NCBI GenBank assembly: GCA_015234115.1
Contig: JADFWP010000003.1
Span: forward strand, 57,306-98,915
From: Magnetococcales bacterium
GTDB taxonomy: Bacteria; Pseudomonadota; Magnetococcia; Magnetococcales; Magnetaquicoccaceae
DNA length: 41,610 nucleotides
Direction of reading: 5' to 3'
The position numbers and the translations under genes are program-made. Positions 18,641 through 28,572 of the stretch are shown piece by piece. Each line of letters begins with the position of its first letter. Position 1 is the first letter of the stretch. Below the pieces are notes generated by a model, which worked only from the letters and a program-made list of their open reading frames with translations, ran no database searches and was not told the DNA's origin.

Positions 18641-21310
18641 TCAATCGATCAACGAGGAGTGGGAGAGACGGGCCCGTTTCTGGGAAATCTCCAACATTTT
18701 CCAATGAATGATCGGCGCATCCAACAGCCCGGACCAGTTCAGCCGCAGCAGTTCGCCGGCCTCTTCCACCCGGAAACAACAATCACAGGGCCGCTGGTTC
18801 AAATACCCCCATTCGCCGAAAAAGGCGCCCGGCGCGATCATCTCCTGGATCCGTCCGCCTGGCGTCACCATGGCCACGCGCCCCTTGACCACCATCCACA
18901 AAGCCGGGGTGACCGTATCCAGTTCGATCTGCTCCCCTTCGGCCATGGCGATGGTCTCCAGGGATTGGGCGATCCGGGCCAGAAACACGAAAGAGGTCTG
19001 CTCCCCGAACAGCCAGGTATGCCGCAAGAAACGGATTTTCCCAAGAATGTTCACCAGTTTGGCATAAAGACCGCTGTTTTCCAGAAAGATCCGGAAGAGC
19101 CGGACCGGAATGCGCAAGGCCGCACTGTGGGAGATGGCCCGATAACTGCCCTCATCCGTGGCAACCTTCGGGAAAATCAACTGCAATCCCATGAACGACC
19201 CGAACCCCAGATGATAAAGAATGCCGAAATCGGCATCCAGATAAACCACATCCCCCGAGACGGTCATCTCGACAAAATCGTTCTGATCCCCCTCCCAGCG
19301 GATGAAGGAGCCGGCATTGTACTGCACGATCGGCCCATTGATCAGCATGCGGATGTTGTCGTCCGAGGTTTCCGGAAAAAGTTCACGCAAATAATTGAAG
19401 CTCCGTTGCCGACGGTAATCCTGCTCGCCGGGAATCAGGATGTCCAGGGCGCCGAAGGTGGATTCCGAACCGATCTCCATCTCTTCGGTGGTCAGACCCC
19501 GCGCCAGATGGGCCAGCATCAACCGTTTGGAAGGATCGCCACGAAAATCCTGGGCCATGCCATGGATCATGCCGCCACCGATGTCGAGTTTCTTGAGATC
19601 GGTCCTGAAATGATAGTTATCTTTGATGCGCTGCACGCTCTCTGCGGAGATGGCAAACGGACCCGGAGCCGCCATGCGATCCAGCACCGCAAACGAGGTC
19701 AGATCGGTCCAGTGGCCATAGGAACGGTAGCCATCATCGGCCAGGGCGCGAAACACCAGCAGCGAGGTCTCCACCGGATGGGGCGAGTAGATCGGTCGGA
19801 CCTCCAGTCCGCCAAGCTGGTTCCAGACATCGAATTCCAGATCGTGGATCTCGAAGAACTGCTCGAATTTCTGCTCTTCGAAAGACATCAGGGCCGCGAA
19901 TTTCTTGGCCACCGAAGAACGCACCATGGGGGTGGCGTAATATTTCAGCCGCCGGTCGGTCTGGATCAAGGCGGGCAGGCCGCCAAAATGGTCATCGTGG
20001 GCATGGGTCTGAAAGATCCCCTCCACCTCGCTGATGTCGATTCCCAACGCACTGAGCACATTCAGCACCCCCGGAATGGCATCGATGAGATAATAACGCC
20101 CCTGGAACATCAGGACACTGCTCATGCTGGGACGTTCCGAGTCCCAGCCATCCCCCTCGCCGGTATGCAGCACCGCGAAATAGTGACGCTGCACACGATG
20201 ATATCCCAAAGGATAGGGGGACTTGTAGACCATATCCTTGGGAAGGTTCAGATCCACCTCGGCGCTCTGTCCCCGGAAGGTGAAACGAAACCGGTTGAAA
20301 CCGATCCGCTGCACGCAAGCCCCGTTGCGGATCTCCTGGGGCTGATCGTTGACGATCAGGGTGTCGAGAAATTCCGACGGCTCGCGAATCTTGCCAAAGG
20401 CGAACTGCAATTTGATGCGCATCATCCAGTCGGTGGTCTCCTCATCCATGCCGGACTGGAGCAACTCCTCCCGCGACAAGCCGTAGTTGCCCCGATGGAT
20501 GTAGGCCAGTTGCGAACGGACCTGATCGGCTGCCCCCATCAGCATGGGTTTGACCCCGGTATTGTTGGGATGACCGGGAATGATCATCCCCTGACGATAG
20601 AGCATCTGAAGAACCGGAAACTCCGCCATGTTGGAAAAGCCGCCATTCTGCACCAGCAGATCGGAGAGCAGAATCACATTGGGTCCGGTTTCGAAATTGA
20701 CGCCATTCTTGATGGCCGGGGCATTCAACCCTTTAAGCATCAGCAGTTTGACCACCTCGGCGGGACAGCCGCACAGCACATAGAGTCCGGCCTCCGGGAT
20801 CTGCAACCAGAACACCCCTGGTCCCACCTGGATGGTCAGCAGATTGCCCATGGTGGCCCGCAGGGTCTCCTGGGCCTGTTCCAGCGCCTGGGTCCGTTCC
20901 AGCACCTGCTGTTCCAGCAGACGGCTCTGGTCGGCCAGGGCCAGATGGGTGCGCAAACGCACCCGAAGAATCGCCGGATTGATGGGCTTGAAGATGTAAT
21001 CGACCGCGCCCATGGCAAAACCCGCCGCCTCGTCGCCGATCTGATCCAGCGCGGTGACGAAGATGACCGGAATATGGCGTGTGGCAGGATTCTCCTTGAG
21101 GCGACCACACACCTCAAAACCATCCATGCCCGGCATCATCACATCCAACAGAATCAGATCGGGTTGCGGATCGGCGGCAGCCCGTTGCAACGCCTGCTCC
21201 CCGTTCTTGGCCACCACGGTCTTGTACTGTTCCCGCAACAGACCGGTCATGACATCCAGATTGGACTTCTCGTCATCGACGATCAGAATTCTGCCTTCTC
21301 TTTCACGCAT
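18641..21310 (-). CDS. REC - metallo-beta-lactamase fold - tandem cyclic-nucleotide-binding-like protein
   Basis: This 889-residue multidomain protein begins with a receiver domain (about 5-125, D12-D13, phospho-acceptor D56, K108) and a short coiled coil (about 128-155). An uncharacterised region follows (about 160-390), then a metallo-beta-lactamase fold (about 395-605) with the metal motif H436-A-H438-D-D440-H441. Candidate further ligands are H511, D536 and H601. The C-terminus has two CNB-like beta-barrels (about 655-745 and 785-875), the second with a GAFFGEWG phosphate-cassette-like segment. The metal site looks complete, so a hydrolase or a diiron/redox sensor is possible; the substrate is unknown. 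GGAAGAG lies 9 nt before the ATG. It lies between a REC-kinase and cheC in the chemosensory operon, so phosphorylation by CheA or a neighbouring kinase may control it. Confidence 0.85.
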   Translation of the reverse strand: MREREGRILIVDDEKSNLDVMTGLLREQYKTVVAKNGEQALQRAAADPQPDLILLDVMMPGMDGFEVCGRLKENPATRHIPVIFVTALDQIGDEAAGFAMGAVDYIFKPINPAILRVRLRTHLALADQSRLLEQQVLERTQALEQAQETLRATMGNLLTIQVGPGVFWLQIPEAGLYVLCGCPAEVVKLLMLKGLNAPAIKNGVNFETGPNVILLSDLLVQNGGFSNMAEFPVLQMLYRQGMIIPGHPNNTGVKPMLMGAADQVRSQLAYIHRGNYGLSREELLQSGMDEETTDWMMRIKLQFAFGKIREPSEFLDTLIVNDQPQEIRNGACVQRIGFNRFRFTFRGQSAEVDLNLPKDMVYKSPYPLGYHRVQRHYFAVLHTGEGDGWDSERPSMSSVLMFQGRYYLIDAIPGVLNVLSALGIDISEVEGIFQTHAHDDHFGGLPALIQTDRRLKYYATPMVRSSVAKKFAALMSFEEQKFEQFFEIHDLEFDVWNQLGGLEVRPIYSPHPVETSLLVFRALADDGYRSYGHWTDLTSFAVLDRMAAPGPFAISAESVQRIKDNYHFRTDLKKLDIGGGMIHGMAQDFRGDPSKRLMLAHLARGLTTEEMEIGSESTFGALDILIPGEQDYRRQRSFNYLRELFPETSDDNIRMLINGPIVQYNAGSFIRWEGDQNDFVEMTVSGDVVYLDADFGILYHLGFGSFMGLQLIFPKVATDEGSYRAISHSAALRIPVRLFRIFLENSGLYAKLVNILGKIRFLRHTWLFGEQTSFVFLARIAQSLETIAMAEGEQIELDTVTPALWMVVKGRVAMVTPGGRIQEMIAPGAFFGEWGYLNQRPCDCCFRVEEAGELLRLNWSGLLDAPIIHWKMLEISQKRARLSHSSLID

Positions 21311-21369
21311 GGTCCAAACTCTTCCGCAATGAAACCGTTTTGGACAAACCGCAACTCCCGGACCAAACG

Positions 21370-22461
21370 CTAAACCGCATCGGCCATGGGCAGATAACAG
21401 GTAAAAATGGCGCCTCGTTCCGTACCGTTGGCAACCAGAATTTCCCCATGATGCGCATCGACGATGCTTTTGACAATGGAGAGACCCAATCCGGTACTTT
21501 TTTCTTTGGCAGTGGGACGTGTACTCAATTTCTCGAATGCCCCGAATAAACGATGATGTTCCTGTTCAGGAATCCCCGGTCCCTGATCACGCACCTGGAC
21601 AAAAACCCGCTGCCCCTCGCAACCCACCCGCACCACAATCTCGCCATCCACCGGACTGAACTTGATGGCATTGCTGACCAGATTGTCGATCACCTGGGCC
21701 ACACGATCCGGATCCAAGGCCGCTTCCAGGATTTCCTGCCGCTCGATCCGGATCGTGATCCCCTTTTGTCGCGCGGTGAACTTCAGAAGTTCCACCCGCT
21801 CGCCCACCAGCGCGCCCAGATCGCACGGACGCTTTTCCAACGCGAAATGACCACTTTCGAGGGTGCTGACATCCAACAGATCGTGAATCAGCTTGAGCAT
21901 CTGCCCCGAAACATCGTGAATGGTCTGGATAAAGCTGCGCTTCTCGCTCTCTTCGAGCTGCATGGTCAGCAGAATCTCGCTCAAACCGCTGATGGAGTTG
22001 AGCGGATTGCGCAGATCGTGAGCCGCCATGCCAAGAAAACGGTTCTTGATTGCATTGAGTTCCAGCAGACGATGCCGTTGCCGTTGCAAGGCGACGTGGG
22101 TCTGAATGCGCGCCAGAGCCACGATCGGACTGAACGGCTTGCGGATGAAATCCACCGCACCCACGGTCAGACCTTTGGTTTCATCCTGCTCCGATTCCCT
22201 GCCGGTGATGAAGATGATCGGAATGGTTCTGGTCTCCGCGTCCTCTTTCAGCCGTCGGCACACCTCGAAGCCGTCGATATCCGGCATCATGATGTCCAGC
22301 AGGATCAGATCGGGCAGCGGCGCGACCTTGGCACGCTTGAGCGCCTGCTCGCCATTCTTGGCCACCACGGTCTTGTACTGGTTTTCCAACAGGCCAACCA
22401 GCACATCGATGTTGGTGGTTTCGTCATCGACGATCAATATCTTGGCTTGATCCGCATTCAT
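21370..22461 (-). CDS. REC-HisKA-HATPase histidine kinase (soluble)
   Basis: This soluble 363-residue protein has an N-terminal receiver (D56 in LLDIMMP) directly followed by HisKA with H148 in AAHDLRNPL and a HATPase with the N-box DNLVSNAIKF, DQGPGIP and GLGLSIVKS. Receiver-first kinases of this kind relay a signal from another kinase. I chose the ATG at 22461; an in-frame TTG 33 nt upstream overlaps the previous gene. Its receiver shares a stretch that is nearly identical in DNA with the next gene's receiver. It is 13 nt after the hybrid kinase gene. Confidence 0.9.
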   Translation of the reverse strand: MNADQAKILIVDDETTNIDVLVGLLENQYKTVVAKNGEQALKRAKVAPLPDLILLDIMMPDIDGFEVCRRLKEDAETRTIPIIFITGRESEQDETKGLTVGAVDFIRKPFSPIVALARIQTHVALQRQRHRLLELNAIKNRFLGMAAHDLRNPLNSISGLSEILLTMQLEESEKRSFIQTIHDVSGQMLKLIHDLLDVSTLESGHFALEKRPCDLGALVGERVELLKFTARQKGITIRIERQEILEAALDPDRVAQVIDNLVSNAIKFSPVDGEIVVRVGCEGQRVFVQVRDQGPGIPEQEHHRLFGAFEKLSTRPTAKEKSTGLGLSIVKSIVDAHHGEILVANGTERGAIFTCYLPMADAV

Positions 22462-22474
22462 GAAGCATTCCGTT

Positions 22475-25234
22475 TCACAGATCCAACGCCTCAACGACCT
22501 CTTTCAAGGTTTCCCGCGCCAACTCGAACTCGTATTCGTCGATCTGGGCACTCAACTGTTCCATTTTCTCACGACAATCCGAACCGGCAAGCCGTTCCCT
22601 GGCCTGGGCCGCCAGCTCCTGGGCATCCGAATCCCCCTCGTCGATCCGTTCCGCCAGAGCGCGCAGGATCTCCTGCAACGCCGCCTTGTCCAGAACAACC
22701 GGACCCTGGGTCGGCGCCGCCGGAACAGCGGCAGGAACCAGACAGACCAACGCCGCCATGAACCGTTCCACCTCCTGACGCCACGGAGGCAGCAGCGTCG
22801 GCACCCGTTCCGGAGCGTTTTCGATCAACGCCAGCTCGATCCCGGAGGAGAGCCGTTGCAACTCCCCCGCCCCCAGGGTGGCCACGACCCCCTTGAAGGT
22901 ATGAATCAAACGACGCGCCTCCTCCAGGGTGGATTTCTGCATGTCGGCGTCAAAGCGCGCCACCACATCCTGGTAACGGACCAGCACATCCCCGAGTACC
23001 TTGCGATAAAGTTTGCGATTGCCGTTGAGGTTGCGCAAACCCGCCACGACATCGATACCCTCCACCGGTTCGGGCCACTGCTCCGACGCATCGGAAGCGC
23101 CAGCCGGCGGGGTCATCGGCTGGACCACCGGCGCAGGCGGGGTCACCGGCTGAACCACCGGTGGAGGCGGGGTCATCGGCTGGACCACCGGCGCACGCGG
23201 GGCCACATGTCGGGCCATGGTGGCAAACATCGTCGGCGGATGAATCGGCTTGCTGATGTGATCGTTCATGCCCGCAGCCATGCACTTTTCCCGATCCCCG
23301 GACATGGCGTTGGCCGTCATGGCGATGATCGGCAGCGACTGGAAACGACTGTCGCCACGAATCACCCGCGACGCCTCGTAGCCGTCCATGACCGGCATCT
23401 GCACATCCATCAGCACCAGCTCGAAAGGGGTGGCCCGGACGGCGGTCACGGCATCTTCCCCGTTGGCCGCGATGGTGACCACGATCCCCTCCTCTTCCAG
23501 CAGTTCACGGGCCACCTGCTGATTGATCTCGTTGTCTTCGACCAGCAACACCCGCAGGCCGCGCCAGTCAAAATGCAACGCATCCCGTACCCGTGGCGTG
23601 CCGGATTCGCCCGCCACCAACTCCTGGCGCTGCGCCTCCTGGTTCAGAACCGACAGCGCGGTCTCGAACAGCACCGAAAGATTGATCGGCTTGGTGAGAA
23701 ATCCGTCGATCCCGGCCCCTTGCGCGGCCAGAATCACATCTTCCCGCGAATAGGCGGTCACCATGACGATTTTCGGGATATTGGCATGGGGAAAACGACG
23801 GTTGATCTCCCTGGCAGTGCGCAGGCCATCCATCTCGCCCATCTGCCAGTCCAGATAGACCATCTTGTAGGGTTTCTCCCTGGCAAGCGCCCGCTCCAGC
23901 TCGAAAAGCGCCTCCTCGCCCGAGGCCACGCAGGTCACCCGGAACGAAAACGACTCGAACGATTTTTGCAGAATCTCCCGGGAAACCGGATTGTCGTCCG
24001 CCACCAGCACCCGCAAACCCACCAACTCCCGCGAAGGCAAACGAAAACGACGCCGGTCCCGCCCCTTGCGGCCAAAAATGGCGGTGAACTGAAAGATGCT
24101 CCCCACACCGGGCGTGCTCTCCACCCAGATGCGGCCATTCATCATCTCGACCAGCCGTTTGCAGATGGTCAGCCCCAGTCCGGTCCCCCCGAACTTGCGG
24201 GTGGTGGAGGAGTCGGCCTGGGTGAAGGCGGTGAAAAGACGGGCCAACTGCTCTTCGTTCAGACCGATGCCGCTGTCCTGGACCCTGAAATGGAGTTCGA
24301 CCCGATGCGCCTCCGACTGATGCGCCACCAACGCCACCGAAACGATGATGTTCCCTTTTCGGGTGAACTTGACCGCGTTGTTGGTCAGGTTGATCAAAAT
24401 CTGCCCAAGCCGCAGCGGATCACCGATCAGATTGAGCGGCACCCCCGGATCGACATGAAAATTGACCTCCAGTTCCTGTTCGTCGGCCTTCAGGGCGACC
24501 AGATTGGCGACGTTGTTGAGCACGTCTTCCAGATAGAACGGGACCGACTCCATGGTGAGCTTGCCCGCCTCGATCTTGGAAAAATCCAGAATGTCGTTGA
24601 TGATTCCCAGCAGGGACTGGGCCGAACCATGGACCTTGGCAATGTAATCCCGCTGTTTGGGGTTCAATTCCGTCTTCAGCGCGAGATGGGACATGCCGAT
24701 GATGGCGTTCATCGGCGTGCGGATTTCGTGGCTCATGTTGGCCAGAAAATCGCTTTTCGCCCGATTGGCCTCCTGGGCGCTCTCCTTGGCCGCCTGCAAC
24801 TCCTGGGCCTGGGCCCGCAACATCAGTTCGCGGGAAACCGTATTGGTGATATCCTGAATCTGCACCAGACAGTGACGCACATCGTGAACATCCCGGATCG
24901 CCTTGATCAACACCATCTGGCTCATGCGGGGATTGCCGGTGCTCTTTTCCGACGCCGTATACAAGGGAAAAGGGGTGGGCGTGAGGCGATGAGAGAGCAT
25001 GGTGGGCAGACCGGAATTCAAGGCGCTCTCGACCGCGCGGGAGATGCGGGTGTTTTCCAGCTCCGGGAAGACCTCCCACAACGAACGGTGCATCACCTGT
25101 TCGGCCCGCAGGCGCGACCCCTTCTCCATCCAATCGTTCCAGAACACGATGTTGAGTTCCGGATCGAGCAGGATCGTCCCCACGGCGCTCTCCTCCAGCG
25201 CCCGGGCGAGCAGTTTGATATCCAGTGCGCTCAT
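22475..25234 (-). CDS. Soluble hybrid histidine kinase (PAS-HisKA-HATPase-REC-REC-Pro linker-HPt)
   Basis: This 919-residue protein has no membrane segment. A PAS-like domain (about 10-130) is followed by HisKA with H169 in SHEIRTP, HATPase ([13 protein letters not shown]), REC1 (D462 in YLDWQM), REC2 (D610 in LMDVQMP), a Pro-rich linker with three 10-residue repeats (about 680-710) and HPt (H778 in IHTFKG). It has the full phosphorelay in one chain, like BarA without its membrane part. It is 16 nt downstream of the first CheC-like gene, so it is part of the chemosensory operon. The ribosome site is poor, perhaps coupled to the upstream gene. Confidence 0.92.
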   Translation of the reverse strand: MSALDIKLLARALEESAVGTILLDPELNIVFWNDWMEKGSRLRAEQVMHRSLWEVFPELENTRISRAVESALNSGLPTMLSHRLTPTPFPLYTASEKSTGNPRMSQMVLIKAIRDVHDVRHCLVQIQDITNTVSRELMLRAQAQELQAAKESAQEANRAKSDFLANMSHEIRTPMNAIIGMSHLALKTELNPKQRDYIAKVHGSAQSLLGIINDILDFSKIEAGKLTMESVPFYLEDVLNNVANLVALKADEQELEVNFHVDPGVPLNLIGDPLRLGQILINLTNNAVKFTRKGNIIVSVALVAHQSEAHRVELHFRVQDSGIGLNEEQLARLFTAFTQADSSTTRKFGGTGLGLTICKRLVEMMNGRIWVESTPGVGSIFQFTAIFGRKGRDRRRFRLPSRELVGLRVLVADDNPVSREILQKSFESFSFRVTCVASGEEALFELERALAREKPYKMVYLDWQMGEMDGLRTAREINRRFPHANIPKIVMVTAYSREDVILAAQGAGIDGFLTKPINLSVLFETALSVLNQEAQRQELVAGESGTPRVRDALHFDWRGLRVLLVEDNEINQQVARELLEEEGIVVTIAANGEDAVTAVRATPFELVLMDVQMPVMDGYEASRVIRGDSRFQSLPIIAMTANAMSGDREKCMAAGMNDHISKPIHPPTMFATMARHVAPRAPVVQPMTPPPPVVQPVTPPAPVVQPMTPPAGASDASEQWPEPVEGIDVVAGLRNLNGNRKLYRKVLGDVLVRYQDVVARFDADMQKSTLEEARRLIHTFKGVVATLGAGELQRLSSGIELALIENAPERVPTLLPPWRQEVERFMAALVCLVPAAVPAAPTQGPVVLDKAALQEILRALAERIDEGDSDAQELAAQARERLAGSDCREKMEQLSAQIDEYEFELARETLKEVVEALDL
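23106..23195. repeat. Three 30-bp tandem repeats coding a Pro-rich linker
   Basis: Three copies of a 30-bp unit (23106-23135, 23136-23165, 23166-23195) lie inside the hybrid kinase gene. They code a ten-residue unit of the type [10 protein letters not shown] between REC2 and HPt. The unit keeps frame, so copy number can change without breaking the gene. Confidence 0.85.
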
Positions 25235-25250
25235 CCCCTGTCTGCCGGTC

Positions 25251-25913
25251 TCATAGCGTTGCCAGAATGACCTTCAACTCCCTTTTGAGGATCTCCATCG
25301 AATATTGCGAAAAAAGCAGCACGACAAAACCACTCAACGTATGCTGGGTCTGCTCTTCGTCGTGGGTCTTGAAATCCATCATCAGCACAAAGGCCCGTTC
25401 GTCGTTCCCGGATTCATCGGACATCAGCGACTGGCGCTGCGCGGCCAGATGGGAAGAGATGTCCAGCAGGAAACTGCTGCTCCCTTTCAGAAATTCGGCA
25501 GCCTCGAACTCGAACTGGATCGACATCATCTGGGTGAAGCTCTCCAGGAAGGCGTTGAGCACCACATTGCCCACATCCTGAAGGGTCTCCTGTTCCAGTT
25601 CCATCAGCACTTCCAGAGGCATCTGCTCGTTGAGCAGGGTGCGCACCAGTTCCAGGCTCTCGGCACCCGGAAAGATCAGCAGCGCCGTACCGGTCAATTC
25701 GCCGGTGAAATTCTGGCGAATGGCGACCAGTTTCTCCTCTTCGTTGGCCACCAGCATTTTCGTGGCCTCTTCGTAGGGAACCACCTTGAGCTGAGGCAAA
25801 GAGAGCAGGACTTCGTTGTTGACCATTTGACTCAACGAGGCAGCAGCCATGCCCAGCCCCATGTTGAAGAATTCCTTGAGGGCATCTTCTTCCATCTCGC
25901 TCAGACAGAACAT
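25251..25913 (-). CDS. cheC: CheC-family CheY-P phosphatase
   Basis: This 220-residue CheC-like protein keeps both pseudo-symmetric active sites: E14/N17 in KEFFNMGLG and D113/N116 in QDVGNVVLN. It should dephosphorylate CheY-P. The chosen ATG at 25913 has GGGGAG 7 nt upstream; an in-frame ATG at 25937, one nt after the cheY stop, would add eight residues and is possible. It lies just after a cheY-type gene, its likely substrate, and before the hybrid kinase gene. Confidence 0.88.
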   Translation of the reverse strand: MFCLSEMEEDALKEFFNMGLGMAAASLSQMVNNEVLLSLPQLKVVPYEEATKMLVANEEEKLVAIRQNFTGELTGTALLIFPGAESLELVRTLLNEQMPLEVLMELEQETLQDVGNVVLNAFLESFTQMMSIQFEFEAAEFLKGSSSFLLDISSHLAAQRQSLMSDESGNDERAFVLMMDFKTHDEEQTQHTLSGFVVLLFSQYSMEILKRELKVILATL

Positions 25914-25938
25914 CTCTTCGCTCCCCTGGCCCGACATT

Positions 25939-26301
25939 TCAGGCGATCTGCTTCAGGATATCCGCAATCTTGTTTTCGGCAATCGGTTTCTTGATGAATC
26001 CGATCCCCATGCTCTCGGCCCGTTGATGCATCCGCTCCTGAATATTGGCGGTCACCAGATAAACACCAGCCGACGGATATTTCACCAGCAGTTTTTCTGC
26101 CAATTCGATGCCATTCATGCCCGGCATGTTGAAATCGAGCAAAGCGAGATGCACCGGCGTATCGGCGGCCAAGTTGAGTGCCTCCTCCCCATCCTTGGCC
26201 TCGACGAGATTCCAATCCTTGAAACTGGTGGCAAAGATCTTGCGCACCATCATCCGCGCCAGGCTGCTGTCGTCCACGATCAGGACCGTTTTCTTATCCA
26301 T
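25939..26301 (-). CDS. cheY: CheY-type single-domain response regulator
   Basis: This 120-residue receiver has the acidic pair in IVDDSS, the phospho-acceptor Asp in LLDFNMP, Thr in LVTAN and Lys in IKKPI. It lies between cheA and a cheC, so it is the most likely target of CheA and the substrate of CheC. I chose the ATG at 26301 with GGAG 10 nt upstream; an in-frame ATG six codons earlier is possible but lacks a site. Motor binding cannot be judged from sequence; no flagellar gene is in the window. Confidence 0.92.
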   Translation of the reverse strand: MDKKTVLIVDDSSLARMMVRKIFATSFKDWNLVEAKDGEEALNLAADTPVHLALLDFNMPGMNGIELAEKLLVKYPSAGVYLVTANIQERMHQRAESMGIGFIKKPIAENKIADILKQIA

Positions 26302-26337
26302 GACTGATTCACTCCACATCCGGTAACAATGAAAATT

Positions 26338-28017
26338 CTACAGCCTGATCAACTCCGGCACGTTCAACAAAAAGGAGACCGAGCCATCCGGCATCACCGC
26401 CGTTCCGGCCAGAATGGCAATATCGGCGAAAATGCGGTTCACCGGCTTGATGACCAGACTGGCCGGTTCCTTGATGCCATCGACATCCAGGGCGAAAAAA
26501 CGGTCTTCGGACTGCAACACCACCACATGCAACGCGGATTCGGCCTGGATCCGCTCCACACTGCGGGCCACCGCCGCTCCATGGGTCGGATGGGTCACCA
26601 CCTGACGCAAGGCCACCAGGGGCAACAGACGTTCCCGCACCCGCACCATGGGCGCCTGCAATTTGCCTTCGACGTTCGCGGTCACTTCGGCGCCGTGGTA
26701 GGAGACCAGTTCGATGATATTGACCTGGGGCACGGCATAGGTTTCGCCGCAGGCCGTCACCAGCAGCACCGGCACAATCGCCATGGTCTGGGGAATGCGC
26801 AGACGAAAACGGGATCCGGCGCCATATTCGCTGAAGATGGTCACCGAACCGCCCAGCTTGTCGATGGCGGCCTGGACCACATCCATGCCCGTCCCCCGTC
26901 CCGAAATCTTGCTGACCTGTTCGGCGGTGGAAAAGCCCGGCGCCATGATGAGTTTCATGATGTCGGGATCCGCCATCTCCATGGCCTGGTCCGCCGTGAT
27001 CAACCCCCGTTCCAGAGCCTTGACGCGCACCCGGTTGACATCGATTCCCCGTCCGTCATCCGCGATTTCCAGGTAGATCTGCCCCTGTTTCTGCTCGGCG
27101 CTCAGACGGACCCGACCCACCGGCGACTTGCCGCGGTTGCTGCGCTCTTCCGGGGCTTCGATGCCATGGTCCACGGCATTGCGGATCAGATGGCCCAACA
27201 CCTCCTTGATGGAGATCAGGACATTGCGATCCACTTCGGTCTCTTCGCCCACCAGATCGAGCACCACCTTTTTTCTGGTCTCCACCGCCAGATCCCGCAC
27301 CAGACGATGATAGGTATCCAGAATGCGCCCGATCGGCTGCAACCGGTACTGCAACACCTCGTCTTGCAATTGATGGATCTGTTGTCCCAGGCTCTCCAGG
27401 GATTGATCCACCAACGCCGGATTGCGCGTCACGGCGTACCTCACCTGATTGAAAATGGCGCCAAGCTCGCCGACCTGATTCATCAGGGCGTCCAGACGCT
27501 CGATGGAGAGACGGATCGAATCGATGCGTCCCGCACCGCCATCCCCGTCGCTGCGCAGCGGAGCCGACTCCGGATCGGAATCGGTCCGGGGTTCGCCATG
27601 CTCTTCCTGAAGTTCCATGCCGCCCGCGCCCTGCATCTGTCCCAACTGCACGATCAGCGCCGAGAAATCCACCTCTCCTTCGGAGCCGGTCTGTTCGATG
27701 GTATGCAACGTGCGTTGTACCGTATCCAACACCCCAAGCAACTGATTGCCAATCCGGACATCGATCACCAACCGGCCTTCGCGCATCAGATCGAGCAGGG
27801 ATTCGGCGGCATGGGTCAACTCCTCCAGCCGTTCGAATCCCATCATGCGGCAGTTGCCCTTGACCGTATGCATGTCACGAAAAATGGAATTCAGAAGCTC
27901 CCGATTGTTCGGTATGCTCTCCAATTGCAGAAGTCCCCGCTCGATCCGGTCCAGAGCCTCCCGGTTCTCGGAGAAAAACTCCTGCATGAGTGCCTGCTGG
28001 CTGGCTTCGTCGAACAT
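26338..28017 (-). CDS. cheA: CheA-type chemotaxis histidine kinase lacking P2
   Basis: This 559-residue kinase has P1 (HPt, H50 in DMHTVKGNC), then a short acidic linker in place of the P2 CheY-docking domain. The P3 dimerisation, P4 ATPase (HLIRNAVDHGIE, DDGRGI, GRGTGMDVV) and P5 CheW-like domain follow. The real start is the ATG at 28017 with AAGG 8 nt upstream; the open frame extends further up but codes an unrelated sequence rich in aromatic residues. It is shorter than E. coli CheA (654). A separate CheW is not seen here. The gene leads the operon and is divergent from the second chemoreceptor. Confidence 0.93.
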   Translation of the reverse strand: MFDEASQQALMQEFFSENREALDRIERGLLQLESIPNNRELLNSIFRDMHTVKGNCRMMGFERLEELTHAAESLLDLMREGRLVIDVRIGNQLLGVLDTVQRTLHTIEQTGSEGEVDFSALIVQLGQMQGAGGMELQEEHGEPRTDSDPESAPLRSDGDGGAGRIDSIRLSIERLDALMNQVGELGAIFNQVRYAVTRNPALVDQSLESLGQQIHQLQDEVLQYRLQPIGRILDTYHRLVRDLAVETRKKVVLDLVGEETEVDRNVLISIKEVLGHLIRNAVDHGIEAPEERSNRGKSPVGRVRLSAEQKQGQIYLEIADDGRGIDVNRVRVKALERGLITADQAMEMADPDIMKLIMAPGFSTAEQVSKISGRGTGMDVVQAAIDKLGGSVTIFSEYGAGSRFRLRIPQTMAIVPVLLVTACGETYAVPQVNIIELVSYHGAEVTANVEGKLQAPMVRVRERLLPLVALRQVVTHPTHGAAVARSVERIQAESALHVVVLQSEDRFFALDVDGIKEPASLVIKPVNRIFADIAILAGTAVMPDGSVSFLLNVPELIRL

Positions 28018-28572
28018 GCCCCTGACCTTGATTGCGACGGCTTGTGTAGCTTTTTTGCCAAATATAAAAAAATATCCAAAAGAACCCGTTTGCGCAATCC
28101 CGAATCCTATACCACCCGTCATTCATTAAAGAAATATCAAAACAGGCAAATCAGGCAAAATACAATCATGCTTTTCAGATTGCACGCTTTGTTTCAACCT
28201 CCATTCCAAAATCATCCTAACTCTGAATAAAAACAGCCCTTGAGAGCGAATGGAATCCACTTACTGGCCAATCATTGCAGATCAAACACGATTTGGCAAT
28301 CTCGGCAAACTTTGCCGGTTGAAGCTGATATAATCAGGTTGATAGTGATTATCATTGCCATCGGAAACAGAACCGACTATACTGTCCATCAAAGGCCGAA
28401 TCTCAGAACTACCACACAGATTTGTGGAAACGATCAAACCGCAACCCGCTTGAGAAGTGCATTGGTGGAATATTTTCAAGAATCATAAGATTGTTTTGCT
28501 GCCAAAAATATAACCTAAATCAATATAAGTTTTATTTAAATTATTATACCTCTGCAAATGAAAGGAGCAACC
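28018..28572. other. Divergent regulatory region between cheA and a chemoreceptor
   Basis: About 555 bp separate the two divergent start codons. The stretch is AT-rich, notably around 28060-28210 and 28490-28560, and no credible gene is seen. A Fur-box-like sequence lies at 28341-28359 and is listed separately. Promoters of the chemosensory operon and of the chemoreceptor must lie here. Confidence 0.5.
28341..28359. promoter_or_regulatory. Fur-box-like sequence
   Basis: The 19-mer at this place matches the classical Fur consensus at 15 of 19 positions by eye, with an intact TGAT-ATCAT core. It lies about 215 bp before the chemoreceptor ATG and about 325 bp before cheA. Binding by Fur is inference; a chance match in AT-rich DNA is possible. 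Confidence 0.3.

Noticed and set aside
23106-23195. Short tandem repeat as a possible CRISPR or regulatory site
   Set aside because: It is a coding repeat for a Pro-rich linker between the REC2 and HPt domains.
28240-28488. Small open frame in the cheA/chemoreceptor gap
   Set aside because: AT-rich, non-ATG start, no ribosome site and no family resemblance; it covers the likely promoter region.
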